A DNA stretch of 64,000 bases, from the NCBI RefSeq assembly GCF_014197615.1, contig NZ_JACIFY010000020.1, forward strand, positions 1-64,000. Direction: 5' to 3'. Below are positions 18,426 to 29,905 of this stretch, piece after piece; within the stretch, counting starts at the first letter, position 1, and each line of letters opens with the position of its first letter. The notes beneath the pieces were generated by a model. It was given only the letters and a program-made list of their open reading frames with translations. It made no database searches and was not told the origin of the DNA. The DNA is from Rhizobium esperanzae. Lineage in GTDB: Bacteria > Pseudomonadota > Alphaproteobacteria > Rhizobiales > Rhizobiaceae. Made by a program: the position numbers and the translations under genes.

Positions 18426-18599
18426 TCACCTGCACCTCTTTTTCAGCGCCGCCAGCGTGTTCGAACCGGAAGCCCTGACATATGAACGTACGAATAATCC
18501 TTCCGGGTCCAAACGAAAAGTCACGAACGGGTGAGACGCCGCGCCACCGGAAGCTGCGGAAAACAAATCCTCGTGAGCCTGCCCGAATACTACCGCCGC

Positions 18600-18634
18600 A
18601 AAAGAAAAGCCGCCGGGAATTGCTCTCCGGCGGC
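18600..18634 (-). terminator. Intrinsic terminator of acnA
   Basis: Stem GCCGCCGG (18609-18616) / CCGGCGGC (18627-18634), 25 bases past the acnA stop; on the minus strand it is followed by TTTTCTTTTGCG. Confidence 0.8.
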
Positions 18635-18659
18635 CATTATCAGTCAAGTCTCTTAAAAA

Positions 18660-21350
<2,691 letters not shown>

Positions 21351-21612
21351 GAGAGACCCCGTTTCTGATAGCCAACACAGTCGTGCGAACGCCTATGCAC
21401 TTAATGCACATCAGGATGCGGGTACGGCCATTTCCGCTGTCCGCACGTGGAACGGATGCTCCAAGTTCGGCGCAAGGATGAAATTCACGCCGACCGCTGG
21501 CGTGGTTGCGGGTCTTATAGATAATTTCCTAAAAACTTGCCATACCCGAGCACGGTCAAAATCGGAGATTTTTTGACCCTCCAGCGAGCCGAAACGAAGA
21601 AAGAGCCGACGC

Positions 21613-22248
21613 ATGCATCTCACCGCCGAAAATCTGGCTGCAAGGCGCGGTGAGGATTTAATTTTCGCTAATATTTCCTTTCACTTGGCAGCCGGCGAGG
21701 CGCTTGTGCTGACGGGAAGAAATGGATCGGGAAAGTCCACTTTGCTGCGCGTCGTCGCCGGCCTCCTGAGGCCGGAAAAAGGCACCGTCATCTTCCATGA
21801 CGGAGAGAGCCGGGAAGGCCGCCGTCCTGGCGAGGTCAGCCACTACCTCGGCCATCGGAACGCAATGAAGAATGAACTTACGGTTGTAGAGAATCTGGAT
21901 TTCTGGCGATCCTTCCTTGGCAATGCCGGCCTCTCCGTCGAGGACGCCGCCGACGCTGTCGGCCTTTCGGAAATCACCCACCTTCCCTTCGCCTATCTCT
22001 CCGCCGGCCAGCAACGCCGGATAGCCTTCGCCAAGCTGCTCGTCGCCCACCGGCCGGTCTGGATTCTCGACGAACCCACAGCGGCGCTGGATGCGAGCGC
22101 CGACCGGCTGTTCGCAGGACTGATCGAGGCGCATCTGGCCCAAGGCGGCATCGTGCTGGCGGCGACGCATCAGCCGCTGGGACTAAGGAATGTGCAGGAA
22201 TTGAAGATGACGGGCTTTGCGGGCGTGGATCAGGGGGTGTGGGGTTGA
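21613..22248 (+). CDS. ccmA: Heme exporter ATP-binding protein CcmA
   Basis: 211-aa ATPase of the CcmABCD complex, which releases holo-CcmE during cytochrome c maturation. Walker A is GRNGSGKST near residues 36-44, the signature is LSAGQQRR and Walker B is WILDEPTAALD. Length and the HYLGHRNAMKNELTVVENL stretch are characteristic of CcmA. It is first in the ccmABCDG run, but a 184-bp palindromic repeat now separates it from ccmB, so coupling to the rest may be reduced. Confidence 0.95.
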   Translation: MHLTAENLAARRGEDLIFANISFHLAAGEALVLTGRNGSGKSTLLRVVAGLLRPEKGTVIFHDGESREGRRPGEVSHYLGHRNAMKNELTVVENLDFWRSFLGNAGLSVEDAADAVGLSEITHLPFAYLSAGQQRRIAFAKLLVAHRPVWILDEPTAALDASADRLFAGLIEAHLAQGGIVLAATHQPLGLRNVQELKMTGFAGVDQGVWG

Positions 22249-22266
22249 TGTTTTTCGGTGTGGCCA

Positions 22267-22450
22267 CCCCCCTCTGCCCTGCCGGGCATCTCCCCCACAA
22301 GGGGGGAGATCGGCAAGATGCAGCTGCTTTGCAAAATCTTGATGGTGCGCCAGCCGGCGGTGGCCATCTGTGGCACCTGATTAGGACAAGCGCGCGCACC
22401 CAGCCAATCTCCCCCCTTGTGGGGGAGATGCCCGGCAGGGCAGAGGGGGG
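22267..22450. repeat. 184-bp long-arm palindromic element between ccmA and ccmB
   Basis: Left arm 22267-22310 (starts CCCCCCTCTGCCCTGCCGGG) and right arm 22407-22450 are exact or near-exact inverted copies of about 44 bp, separated by a 96-bp centre. A related element with matching arms (GCCGGGCAT core) and nearly the same length is inside ftsY at 27114-27296. Elements of this kind are abundant between genes in Rhizobium, Sinorhizobium and Agrobacterium genomes. The arms could fold into a very stable mRNA hairpin within the ccm transcript. Confidence 0.9.
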
Positions 22451-22486
22451 TATCTCGTCCACAGCGCATGCAGAAAGCAACCCGGC

Positions 22487-23146
22487 ATGACCGCCCTCTT
22501 CCTCCGCGACCTGAAACTCTCGATCCGCGCCGGCGGCGGCGCGTTGATCGGGGTGCTGTTCTTCCTCACGATCGTCGCCGTCATCCCCTTCGGCGTCGGT
22601 CCCGATCTCAAGCTGCTGTCGCGCATCGGCCCCGCCATCGTCTGGATCGGGGCGCTGCTCGCCGCTCTTCTCGGCCTCGACCGCCTGTTCCAGGCCGAGC
22701 GCGACGATGGATCGCTCGACCTGATGCTGATGCAGGAAACGCCGCTCGTCCTCACCGTGCTGGTCAAATGTCTCGCCCACTGGACGGCCACCAGCCTGCC
22801 GTTGGTCATTGCCTCGCCGCTGCTCGGCTTGTTCATGAATATGGACGAGGCGGCGATCGGCGCGACCGCGCTGACGCTGCTTGTCGGATCGCCCGCCATC
22901 ACCTTCATCGGCGCCGTCGGCGCCGCCGTTGCCGTGGCGCTACCCCGCGGCGGTCTGCTGGTCTCGATCCTGGTGCTGCCGCTGACCATTCCGGTGCTGA
23001 TCTTCGGCGTCAGCGCCACCTATGCCGCGGTCGAGGATCCAGCCCCCTTCCTGCCGCCTTTTCTCATCCTGACCGCGCTGACATTGTTCTTTACCGTCAT
23101 CGGCCCGGCCGCCGCAGCGCTCGCGCTGCGAAACACGGCGGATTGA
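22487..23146 (+). CDS. ccmB: Heme exporter permease CcmB
   Basis: 219-aa membrane protein with six helices, the permease half of the CcmAB ABC module. The N-terminus FLRDLKLSIRAGGGALIGVLFF and the central QAERDDGSLDLML motif are conserved in CcmB. The ATG at 22487 is only 36 bases past the right arm of the palindrome and has a weak ribosome binding site, so translation may depend on sequence brought by that element. It ends 48 bp before ccmC. Confidence 0.95.
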   Translation: MTALFLRDLKLSIRAGGGALIGVLFFLTIVAVIPFGVGPDLKLLSRIGPAIVWIGALLAALLGLDRLFQAERDDGSLDLMLMQETPLVLTVLVKCLAHWTATSLPLVIASPLLGLFMNMDEAAIGATALTLLVGSPAITFIGAVGAAVAVALPRGGLLVSILVLPLTIPVLIFGVSATYAAVEDPAPFLPPFLILTALTLFFTVIGPAAAALALRNTAD

Positions 23147-23194
23147 TGGGCCATTCGATTGCGGGAAAAGCCGGATCAAGGTAAGGAAGCGGTC

Positions 23195-23962
23195 ATGAGC
23201 CAAACGAGCCTTGCCATCAGCAAATTCAGCGATCTCGCCAACCCGACGCGGTTTCTGGCGCTGGCAGCGCGCATCATTCCCTGGCTGTCCGGCATCACCG
23301 CCCTCTGTTTCGCCGCCGGCCTCTATCTGAGCTTCGCCACCGAAGGCGATTATCAGCAGGGCGAGACCGTGCGCATCATGTATATCCACGTGCCCGCGGC
23401 CTGGCTTTCGATGATGTGCTACACGATCATGAGCGTTTCGGCGATCGGCACGCTGGTCTGGCGCCATCCGCTGGCCGATGTCTCCGCCAAGGCGGCAGCC
23501 CCGCTCGGCGCCGCCTTCACGCTGCTGGCGCTCGTCACCGGCTCGCTCTGGGGCAAACCGATGTGGGGCACCTGGTGGGTCTGGGATGCCAGGCTGACCT
23601 CCGTCTTCATTCTCTTCCTGATGTATCTCGGGCTGATTGCGCTCAGCCGCGCCATCGACGATCCTTCAAGAGCGGCGCGCGTCTCCGCCGTGCTCATCCT
23701 GGTCGGCTTCGTGAACATCCCGATCATCAAGTTTTCCGTCGACTGGTGGAACACGCTGCATCAGTCGGCAAGCGTAATGCGCCTCGACGGCCCGGCGATC
23801 GATCCGGAATTCCTGCGCCCGCTCTTCGCCATGGCGATCGCCTTCACCCTGCTCTTCTTCACACTGCATATCATGGCAATGAGGAACGAGATCTGGCGCC
23901 GCCGCATCGCCGCCCAGCGCCGCCTCGCCGCCCGCATGGCCAGCCGCGAGGAACAGACGTGA
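23195..23962 (+). CDS. ccmC: Heme ABC transporter permease CcmC
   Basis: 255 aa from ATG 23195, which follows AAGGAAG at good spacing; a start at 23159 would add 12 residues. It has six helices and the tryptophan-rich heme-handling motif WGTWWVWDARLTS near residue 125, with the flanking periplasmic histidines (YIHVPAAWLS before it, DWWNTLHQ after it) that ligate heme. CcmC loads heme onto CcmE. Its stop overlaps the ccmD start (GTGA at 23959-23962). Confidence 0.95.
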   Translation: MSQTSLAISKFSDLANPTRFLALAARIIPWLSGITALCFAAGLYLSFATEGDYQQGETVRIMYIHVPAAWLSMMCYTIMSVSAIGTLVWRHPLADVSAKAAAPLGAAFTLLALVTGSLWGKPMWGTWWVWDARLTSVFILFLMYLGLIALSRAIDDPSRAARVSAVLILVGFVNIPIIKFSVDWWNTLHQSASVMRLDGPAIDPEFLRPLFAMAIAFTLLFFTLHIMAMRNEIWRRRIAAQRRLAARMASREEQT

Positions 23963-24126
23963 CGCACGCCTTCTACGTCTACGCCTCTTATGGTTTTGCA
24001 GCCCTCGTGACGGTCACCGTCACGCTCTGGACCTGGGCCGACGGCCGGGCGCGCCGCCGGGAACTTGCGAGCCTGGAAGCCGCGGGCATCCGCCGCCGCT
24101 CGGCGCGTGCGAAGGGGGACGAATGA
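23959..24126 (+). CDS. ccmD: Heme exporter protein CcmD
   Basis: 55-aa single-helix protein starting at GTG 23959, overlapping the ccmC stop by four bases. The opening HAFYVYASYGFAALV is the CcmD signature, followed by one membrane helix and a basic C-terminal tail (RARRRELASLEA). CcmD stabilises the CcmABC-CcmE complex. It overlaps ccmG by four bases (ATGA), so ccmC, ccmD and ccmG are translationally coupled. Confidence 0.92.
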   Translation: MTHAFYVYASYGFAALVTVTVTLWTWADGRARRRELASLEAAGIRRRSARAKGDE

Positions 24127-24731
24127 GCGAGGCACCGGAAACCACGACCGCCAAGCCGCACGGGCGCGGCAGCTACGTGCTGGCGCTTCTGCCGCTGATC
24201 GTTTTCGGGGGCATTGCGGCAACCGCCGCAAAGATGCTCTACGACCAGGATTTTCACGGCAAGGACATCACCGAAATCCCTTCCGCCCTGATCGGCACCA
24301 AGGCGCCGGCACTGAACCTTCCGCCGCTCGAAGGCGCCAACCTGCCGGCGCTGACCGATGCCGCGATCAAGGGCAAGCTGACCCTCGTCAACGTCTTCGC
24401 CTCCTGGTGCGTCCCCTGCCGGGACGAACATCCTGTTTTGAAAGAACTGGCAAAAGACGGACGGCTGAACATCGTCGCCATCAATTACAAGGACAAGAAC
24501 GACAACGCCCTGCGTTTCCTCGGCGAACTCGGCAACCCCTACAAGGCGATCGGCATCGATCCGAACGGCAAGGCGGCGATCGACTGGGGCGTCTACGGCA
24601 TTCCGGAAAGCTACCTCGTCGGCCCCGACGGCACCATCCTCTACAAGCGCGTCGGCCCCTTCGACGATGTCAGCCTGAAGGAAGGCCTGTTTCCGGCGAT
24701 GGAAAAGGCGCTGGGGAAGCCGGCTTCTTAA
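24123..24731 (+). CDS. ccmG: Thiol:disulfide interchange protein CcmG (DsbE)
   Basis: 202-aa membrane-anchored periplasmic thioredoxin that reduces the apocytochrome c CxxCH motif before heme attachment. A single N-terminal helix spans about residues 19-36, the active site WCVPC has Cys96 and Cys99, and the cis-Pro region GVYGIPESYL is typical of CcmG. It is the last gene of the ccm run in this window; ccmE, ccmF and ccmH are elsewhere, a usual split in Rhizobiales. Confidence 0.95.
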   Translation: MSEAPETTTAKPHGRGSYVLALLPLIVFGGIAATAAKMLYDQDFHGKDITEIPSALIGTKAPALNLPPLEGANLPALTDAAIKGKLTLVNVFASWCVPCRDEHPVLKELAKDGRLNIVAINYKDKNDNALRFLGELGNPYKAIGIDPNGKAAIDWGVYGIPESYLVGPDGTILYKRVGPFDDVSLKEGLFPAMEKALGKPAS

Positions 24732-24739
24732 GGTAGACT

Positions 24740-25327
24740 CTAAAGCCCGCTCTGCCAGACCTTGATCGCCTCCACCGGCCAGATCAGCATCACCACGTTG
24801 AGCGTCAGGTTGTCGCGGATCACGTAGCCGGTGAAAATCTCGAAGAAGATGGCGATCGCCACCGTCAGCGCCACCGGGGCGCGTGATGCGAAGAAGAAGC
24901 CGACGCACATGAAGACGGTATCCATCGCCGAATTCAGGATGCTGTCGCCGTAATAGTCGAGCGCGATCGTCGCCGTGCGGTAACGGTCGATGATAAGAGG
25001 CGAATTCTCCAGCAGCTCCCAGCCGGATTCGATGAACAGTGCCAGAAGCAGCCTCGCCACCAACGGCTTGCGGCGCAGGATGAGATGGCCGAGCCCGTAG
25101 AACAGGAAGCCGTGGATGATGTGCGACGGCGTGTACCAGTCCGACAGATGCTGCGAATTGCCGCTGGTATTGACCCCGCCCTCCCACAGCTTGACATAAC
25201 CGCAGGCGCAGATCGGCACGCGGCCCATCAGATATTCGGCGACGATTTGGGTAAGCAGCACCGCAAGGCAGGCGACAAACCAGTAGGTCTGGTGTTTCAC
25301 ACGATATTCGACGTCTGCAGCACTCAC
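24740..25327 (-). CDS. DUF2585 family membrane protein
   Basis: 195-aa inner-membrane protein with about five helices and the family stretches CACGYVKLWEGGVNTSGNS and ESGWELLENSPLIIDRYR. DUF2585 is confined mainly to alphaproteobacteria and has no known function. Its start overlaps the stop of the yciB-type septation gene, so it is translated with it and may act with envelope or division proteins. It is the last gene of the dapF-mtaB-ftsY-yciB run and converges on ccmG. Confidence 0.88.
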   Translation of the reverse strand: MSAADVEYRVKHQTYWFVACLAVLLTQIVAEYLMGRVPICACGYVKLWEGGVNTSGNSQHLSDWYTPSHIIHGFLFYGLGHLILRRKPLVARLLLALFIESGWELLENSPLIIDRYRTATIALDYYGDSILNSAMDTVFMCVGFFFASRAPVALTVAIAIFFEIFTGYVIRDNLTLNVVMLIWPVEAIKVWQSGL

Positions 25328-25968
25328 TTCTCACCGTCCGTTTCGGGATTGACGCTATGCTTGAGCACCAGCGGCATCTGCGCCAGCGTGAAGATGACGG
25401 TGATCGGCATCGTGCCCCAGACCTTGAAAGCAACCCAGGTATCGTCCGAAAAATTGCGCCAGACGACTTCGTTCAGCACCGCAAGGAAGAGGAAGAAGAT
25501 GCCCCAGCGGATGGTAAGCTTGCGCCAGCCCTCGGCATCGAGCTGGAAGGCGGCGTTGAAGACATAGCCGAGCAATGACCGGCCAAAGGCGAGCCCGCCG
25601 AGCAGCGTCACCCCGAAGAGCGCGTTGACGATGGTCGGCTTCATCTTGATGAAGGTCTCGTTCTGCAGGTAGATCGACAGCGAGCCGAAGATCAGAACGA
25701 CGATGCCGGAGACGAAGGGCATGATCGGCAGATGGCCGAGCACGATCTTCGAAACGACAAGCGAAAGAACGGTCGCTGCCATGAACAGCCCGGTCGCGAC
25801 GAACAGCGGCCCGCCCAGCTCGGAAAGAGCCGGAAATTTTTCCACCAGCCACTGGCCGCGCAGATTGGCGAAGAAGAAGATCAGCAGCGGCCCGAGTTCC
25901 AGCGCCAGTTTCAGCAGCGGGTGATGCCGGTCGGCCGCGGATTGGGTGATGTCGCTTTCGGTGCTCAT
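25324..25968 (-). CDS. yciB: Inner membrane-spanning protein YciB (septation protein A)
   Basis: 214-aa integral membrane protein with five to six helices. The N-terminal LKLALELGPLLIFFFAN and the later KPTIVNALFG and LNEVVWRNFSDDTWVAFKVWG motifs identify the IspZ/YciB family, linked to septation and envelope integrity. It is 78 bp downstream of ftsY and overlaps the DUF2585 gene by four bases. Confidence 0.93.
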   Translation of the reverse strand: MSTESDITQSAADRHHPLLKLALELGPLLIFFFANLRGQWLVEKFPALSELGGPLFVATGLFMAATVLSLVVSKIVLGHLPIMPFVSGIVVLIFGSLSIYLQNETFIKMKPTIVNALFGVTLLGGLAFGRSLLGYVFNAAFQLDAEGWRKLTIRWGIFFLFLAVLNEVVWRNFSDDTWVAFKVWGTMPITVIFTLAQMPLVLKHSVNPETDGEK

Positions 25969-26046
25969 GCCTTCTTCAAACCTGTTCTTCCTGGAAACCT
26001 GCGTGCCGGCCGTGCCTTGCAGGCTTTCGGCGGCATATCTGTGGCA

Positions 26047-27600
26047 TCATTGCCCAAGCCCGGCAATGGCATGCGCGAAATCCTCCGCCTCGAACGGCTC
26101 CAGATCGTCGACCCCCTCGCCGACGCCGATGAAATAGACCGGCAGCTTGTGCTTGGCGGAAATGGCGACGAGGATGCCGCCGCGTGCCGTGCCGTCGAGC
26201 TTGGTCATGATCAGGCCGTTGACGCCGGCGACGTTGCGGAAAATCTCGACCTGGCTCAGCGCATTCTGTCCCGTCGTGGCGTCGAGCGTCTGCAGCACGG
26301 TATGCGGCGCATCGGGATCGAGCTTGCCGAGCACGCGCACGATCTTCTCGAGCTCGGCCATCAGCTCGGCCTTGTTCTGCAGGCGGCCGGCGGTATCGAC
26401 GATCAGCACGTCGCATTTCCGGGCTTTTGCCTGTTCGAAGGCGTCGTAGGCAAGGCCGGCGGCATCGGCGCCGAGCTTGGTGCCGATGAATTCGGAATTG
26501 GTCCGCTCGGCCCAGATTTTCAGCTGCTCGATCGCCGCCGCGCGGAACGTATCGCCGGCGGCCAGCATCACCTTCAGTCCGGCGCCGGAAAGTTTGGCCG
26601 CGAGCTTGCCGATCGTCGTCGTCTTGCCGGTGCCGTTGACGCCGACGACGAGGATGACATGCGGCTTGTGCGAGAGGTCGAGCTGCAGCGGCTTGGCGAC
26701 CGGCTTCAAAACCTTGGCAATTTCGGAGGCCATGATCCGGCTGACATCTTCGCCGGTGACATCCTTGCCGTAGCGCTCGGAAGCGAGCGTATCGGTGACG
26801 CGCAGTGCGGTCTCGACGCCGAGATCGGCCTGGATCAGCAGATCTTCGAGATCCTGCAGCGTCTCGTCGTCGAGCTTGCGCTTGGTGAAGAGCGCGGCGA
26901 TCTGGCCGGTCAGCTGCGAGGAGGTGCGCGCGAGACCGTTGCGCAGGCGCTGGAACCAACTGAGTTTGAGTTGCGGGGCAACGGGTTCGGGTTCGGCAAC
27001 CTTCGGGCCGGTGGCGAAGCCTTTGGGGAGGATGGGCTCAACAGCCGGCGCCGATTCTGTCGACTCCGGTGATGGCAGGGGTGTTTCGACCGAAAGCTCG
27101 CGATCCGCGGCCTCCCCCCCTACCCTGCCGGGCATCCCCCCCACAGGTGGGGGGAAACTCGCGGCGATGTTTTCCGCCACCTTGAGTGCATCATCCGAAG
27201 CGGCGGACCCACTCTCCATATCCATTGCCTGGCGATCGGCATCCGCGTGCCCAGTCCCCCCACCTGTGGGGGGGACGCCCGGCAGGGTAGGGGGGGTATC
27301 TTCCTCCGCTTCCGCCTCGGCTTCCAGCAGCGACAGCGGCACGACACCCATATCGCTGAGCTGGTCCGGAGCCGGCAGGATCGCGGGCTCGGCATCGTCT
27401 CGCTCTTCCTCAGCGTCCTGCACGATATCGGCAGCAGGGCCGCCGGCCGTTTCCATTTCCTCGGCAAGAACGGGATCATCCGCAATCGGCAGATCTTCGT
27501 CGCGCGAGCGTGGCTCCAGCTCCCTTTCCACGGCCTCGGGCACAGGCTCTTCAGCCGGCTTGCCGAAGGTGAAGACCTTTTTGATGAAACTGAGCGCCAT
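26047..27600 (-). CDS. ftsY: Signal recognition particle receptor FtsY, with in-frame palindromic insert
   Basis: 517-aa SRP receptor GTPase that docks Ffh-ribosome complexes at the membrane. The NG domain occupies about residues 215-517, with P-loop GVNGTGKTTT near 320 and the DTAGRLQ and TKLDGTARGG motifs following. The acidic N-terminal A domain (about 1-215) is enlarged. Residues about 102-163 are encoded by a 183-bp palindrome whose two arms translate as mirrored Pro/Gly-rich peptides, PPTLPGVPPTGGG and PPPVGGMPGRVGG. The insert keeps the frame. The gene follows mtaB by 16 bp. The N-terminal region is otherwise variable in the family, so the protein is likely functional. Confidence 0.95.
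   Translation of the reverse strand: MALSFIKKVFTFGKPAEEPVPEAVERELEPRSRDEDLPIADDPVLAEEMETAGGPAADIVQDAEEERDDAEPAILPAPDQLSDMGVVPLSLLEAEAEAEEDTPPTLPGVPPTGGGTGHADADRQAMDMESGSAASDDALKVAENIAASFPPPVGGMPGRVGGEAADRELSVETPLPSPESTESAPAVEPILPKGFATGPKVAEPEPVAPQLKLSWFQRLRNGLARTSSQLTGQIAALFTKRKLDDETLQDLEDLLIQADLGVETALRVTDTLASERYGKDVTGEDVSRIMASEIAKVLKPVAKPLQLDLSHKPHVILVVGVNGTGKTTTIGKLAAKLSGAGLKVMLAAGDTFRAAAIEQLKIWAERTNSEFIGTKLGADAAGLAYDAFEQAKARKCDVLIVDTAGRLQNKAELMAELEKIVRVLGKLDPDAPHTVLQTLDATTGQNALSQVEIFRNVAGVNGLIMTKLDGTARGGILVAISAKHKLPVYFIGVGEGVDDLEPFEAEDFAHAIAGLGQ
27114..27296. repeat. 183-bp palindromic element inside ftsY
   Basis: Left arm 27114-27154 and right arm 27256-27296 are inverted copies of about 41 bp with one internal mismatch (GGCAT against GGCGT). 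The arms share CCCTGCCGGGCAT with the element at 22267-22450, and the centre next to the right arm has CGCGTGCCCAG where the other has CGCGCACCCAG. The length is 61 codons exactly, and no stop codon occurs in the ftsY frame. Confidence 0.92.
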
Positions 27601-27616
27601 GGGGATTCCGTGAAAG

Positions 27617-28891
27617 TCAGGCCGCGGCAGCGGCCGTCAATTGCATGTCGAGATGTTTGCCATTGTGGCCGGTGATCGTGACCGGCACAAGTTCGCCGGG
27701 ACGAAGGCCGGGGGCTGCGACCAGCGTGAAGTTTTCCGTATGCGCCAGGCCGTTGTTTTCGACAAGCAGCCATTGCCGAGTTCCAACCATGCCGTCGAGA
27801 TGGGATTGATGCAGCCTATGTCCAGTGGCGCGCAGCCTTGCGGCGCGATCCTTGACCAGCGACCGGTCGAGCTGCGGCATGCGGGCGGCCGGCGTGCCGG
27901 GCCGCGGGCTGTAGGGAAAGACATGCAGATGCGCAATACCGGCCTCTTCGGCGAGCCGCACTGTATTGTCGAACATCTCTTCGGTTTCCGTGGGAAAGCC
28001 GGCAATCATATCGGCGCCGAAGCTCATCTCCGGGCGAAGCCGGCGCGCATCCTCGATGAAACGCAGCGCATCGGCGCGCGAATGCCGGCGCTTCATCCGC
28101 TTCAGGATCAGGTCGTCGCCATGCTGCAGCGACAGGTGCAGATGCGGCATGAAGCGCGGCTCGTCGGCAATCAGGTCCATCAGATGGGCATCCGCCTCGA
28201 TGCTGTCGATCGAGGAAAGCCGGAGGCGCCGGATTTCAGGGAGCTGTTTCAGTAGCGTCTTCGCCAGGAGGCCGAGCGTCGGCGCGCCCGGCAGATCGGC
28301 GCCATAGCTGGTGGCGTCGACGCCGGTCAGCACGATTTCGCGATAACCGCTGTCGGCGAGCCTGCGGGCCTGGTCGACGACCGCCCCCATCGGCACGGAG
28401 CGGGAATTGCCGCGGCCATAGGGGATGATGCAGAAGGTGCAGCGGTGGTCGCAGCCGTTCTGCACCTGGATGAAGGCGCGCACATGGCCATCGATATGCC
28501 TGACCATCTGCGGCGCCGTCGCCTTGACGCTCATGATATCGTTGACGCGCAGCTTCTCTTCGGCCGAAACGCCAAAATCCGGCAGGCTGCGATAGGAGGC
28601 GCTCGAAAGCTTTTCCTCGTTGCCGAGCACCGCATCGACCTCCGCCATCTCGGCAAAGGTCTGTTTTTCCGTCTGTGCGGCGCAGCCGGTGACGATGATA
28701 CGGGCATGCGGATTGTCGCGCCGTGCGCGGCGGATCGCCTGGCGGGCCTGGCGCACGGCTTCGCCGGTCACCGCACAGGTGTTGACCAGGATGGCATTGT
28801 TCAGCCCGGCCTTTTCAGCCTGCGCCTTCATCACTTCGGATTCATATGTGTTGAGGCGGCAGCCGAAGGTAATGACCTCGACGCCGCTCAC
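27617..28891 (-). CDS. mtaB: tRNA (N6-threonylcarbamoyladenosine-37-C2) methylthiotransferase MtaB
   Basis: 424 aa from a GTG at 28891 that overlaps the dapF stop (GTGA). Longer frames into dapF are unlikely. It converts t6A37 to ms2t6A37 in tRNAs reading ANN codons. It has the N-terminal methylthiotransferase domain with FGCRLN and two further cluster cysteines (NTCAVT, GCAAQ), then the radical SAM motif CDHRCTFC near residue 150, and a C-terminal TRAM-like domain. Translational coupling to dapF is common in rhizobia. Confidence 0.94.
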   Translation of the reverse strand: MSGVEVITFGCRLNTYESEVMKAQAEKAGLNNAILVNTCAVTGEAVRQARQAIRRARRDNPHARIIVTGCAAQTEKQTFAEMAEVDAVLGNEEKLSSASYRSLPDFGVSAEEKLRVNDIMSVKATAPQMVRHIDGHVRAFIQVQNGCDHRCTFCIIPYGRGNSRSVPMGAVVDQARRLADSGYREIVLTGVDATSYGADLPGAPTLGLLAKTLLKQLPEIRRLRLSSIDSIEADAHLMDLIADEPRFMPHLHLSLQHGDDLILKRMKRRHSRADALRFIEDARRLRPEMSFGADMIAGFPTETEEMFDNTVRLAEEAGIAHLHVFPYSPRPGTPAARMPQLDRSLVKDRAARLRATGHRLHQSHLDGMVGTRQWLLVENNGLAHTENFTLVAAPGLRPGELVPVTITGHNGKHLDMQLTAAAAA

Positions 28892-29793
28892 TGCGCCCCC
28901 GCCTCTTGGGTACCATCGCGCGACCAGAGACCTGTCGACGGATCGAGCCTGCCCGACCATTCCCATTCGGCCGGGCCGGTCATGATGACATGGTCATCGC
29001 GCTCGCGCCATTCGATCGAAAGTGTCGCCGGCGGCTTGGCGCTCGCCACATTGATCGTCACCTTGCGGCCGGTGCGGCCGGTGCGCGCCGCGCTGACGGC
29101 AGCCGAACAGGCGGCCGAACCGCAGGCAAGCGTCAGTCCCGCGCCGCGCTCCCAGGTGCGCGTCGTCATCGATGTCGGCGAGGTCACCTGCGCCAGCGTG
29201 ATATTGGCGCGCTCGGGAAACATCGGATGGTTTTCGAGCAGTGGTCCAAAACGGGCGAGATCGTAGGACATGACGTCCCGATCCACCCAGAAGATCGCAT
29301 GCGGGTTGCCCATCGACATTACCGACGGCGAATGCAGCACCGGATTGTCGATCGGGCCGATCTGCAGTTCGATGCGGCTGGTGTCGTGGAATTCTTCCGC
29401 CAGCGGAATCCTGTTCCAATCGAAGACCGGCCGGCCCATATCGACGGAGATCGTCCCGTCTTCATGCTCGACGGCGTTGAGGATGCCGGCGACGGTCTGG
29501 AAGGTAAAAGCCTTTCGGCCGGTCTCGGCGGCAAGCGCCTGCACGACGCAGCGCGTGCCGTTGCCGCAGGCCTGCGCCTTCGAGCCGTCGGAATTCAGGA
29601 TATCGATGAAAGCATCGGTGCCATCGGCCTTCGGATCATGGATCGCCATGATCTGGTCGAACTCCGTCTGCGGATCGGCATTGAGCGCGACCGCCGCGAC
29701 AGGCGTCACCTTATCAGGCCGTCCGCGCATGTCGACAACCAGGATCTTGTTGCCAAGCCCGTTCATCCTCGCGAATTCGACCGTTGCGCTCAT
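28888..29793 (-). CDS. dapF: Diaminopimelate epimerase
   Basis: 301 aa from ATG 29793, at the usual opening of the domain (VEFARMNGLGN); the frame runs further upstream to 29943 but that part looks non-coding. The enzyme interconverts LL- and meso-diaminopimelate for lysine and peptidoglycan synthesis without a cofactor. Both catalytic cysteines are present: QACGNGTRC in the N-terminal half and LACGSAAC in the C-terminal half. It heads the dapF-mtaB-ftsY-yciB-DUF2585 run. Confidence 0.96.
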   Translation of the reverse strand: MSATVEFARMNGLGNKILVVDMRGRPDKVTPVAAVALNADPQTEFDQIMAIHDPKADGTDAFIDILNSDGSKAQACGNGTRCVVQALAAETGRKAFTFQTVAGILNAVEHEDGTISVDMGRPVFDWNRIPLAEEFHDTSRIELQIGPIDNPVLHSPSVMSMGNPHAIFWVDRDVMSYDLARFGPLLENHPMFPERANITLAQVTSPTSMTTRTWERGAGLTLACGSAACSAAVSAARTGRTGRKVTINVASAKPPATLSIEWRERDDHVIMTGPAEWEWSGRLDPSTGLWSRDGTQEAGAQ

Positions 29794-29905
29794 GATATCA
29801 TTCCGTCCGTCTTTCCGCTGTATATGGCGGAAATGCGAAGGAATTACCAGTGGGTGAGTGCCGGGCAAACATTGCCGCCGGCCGCTCTTTCGAAGCGGTC
29901 CGGCT

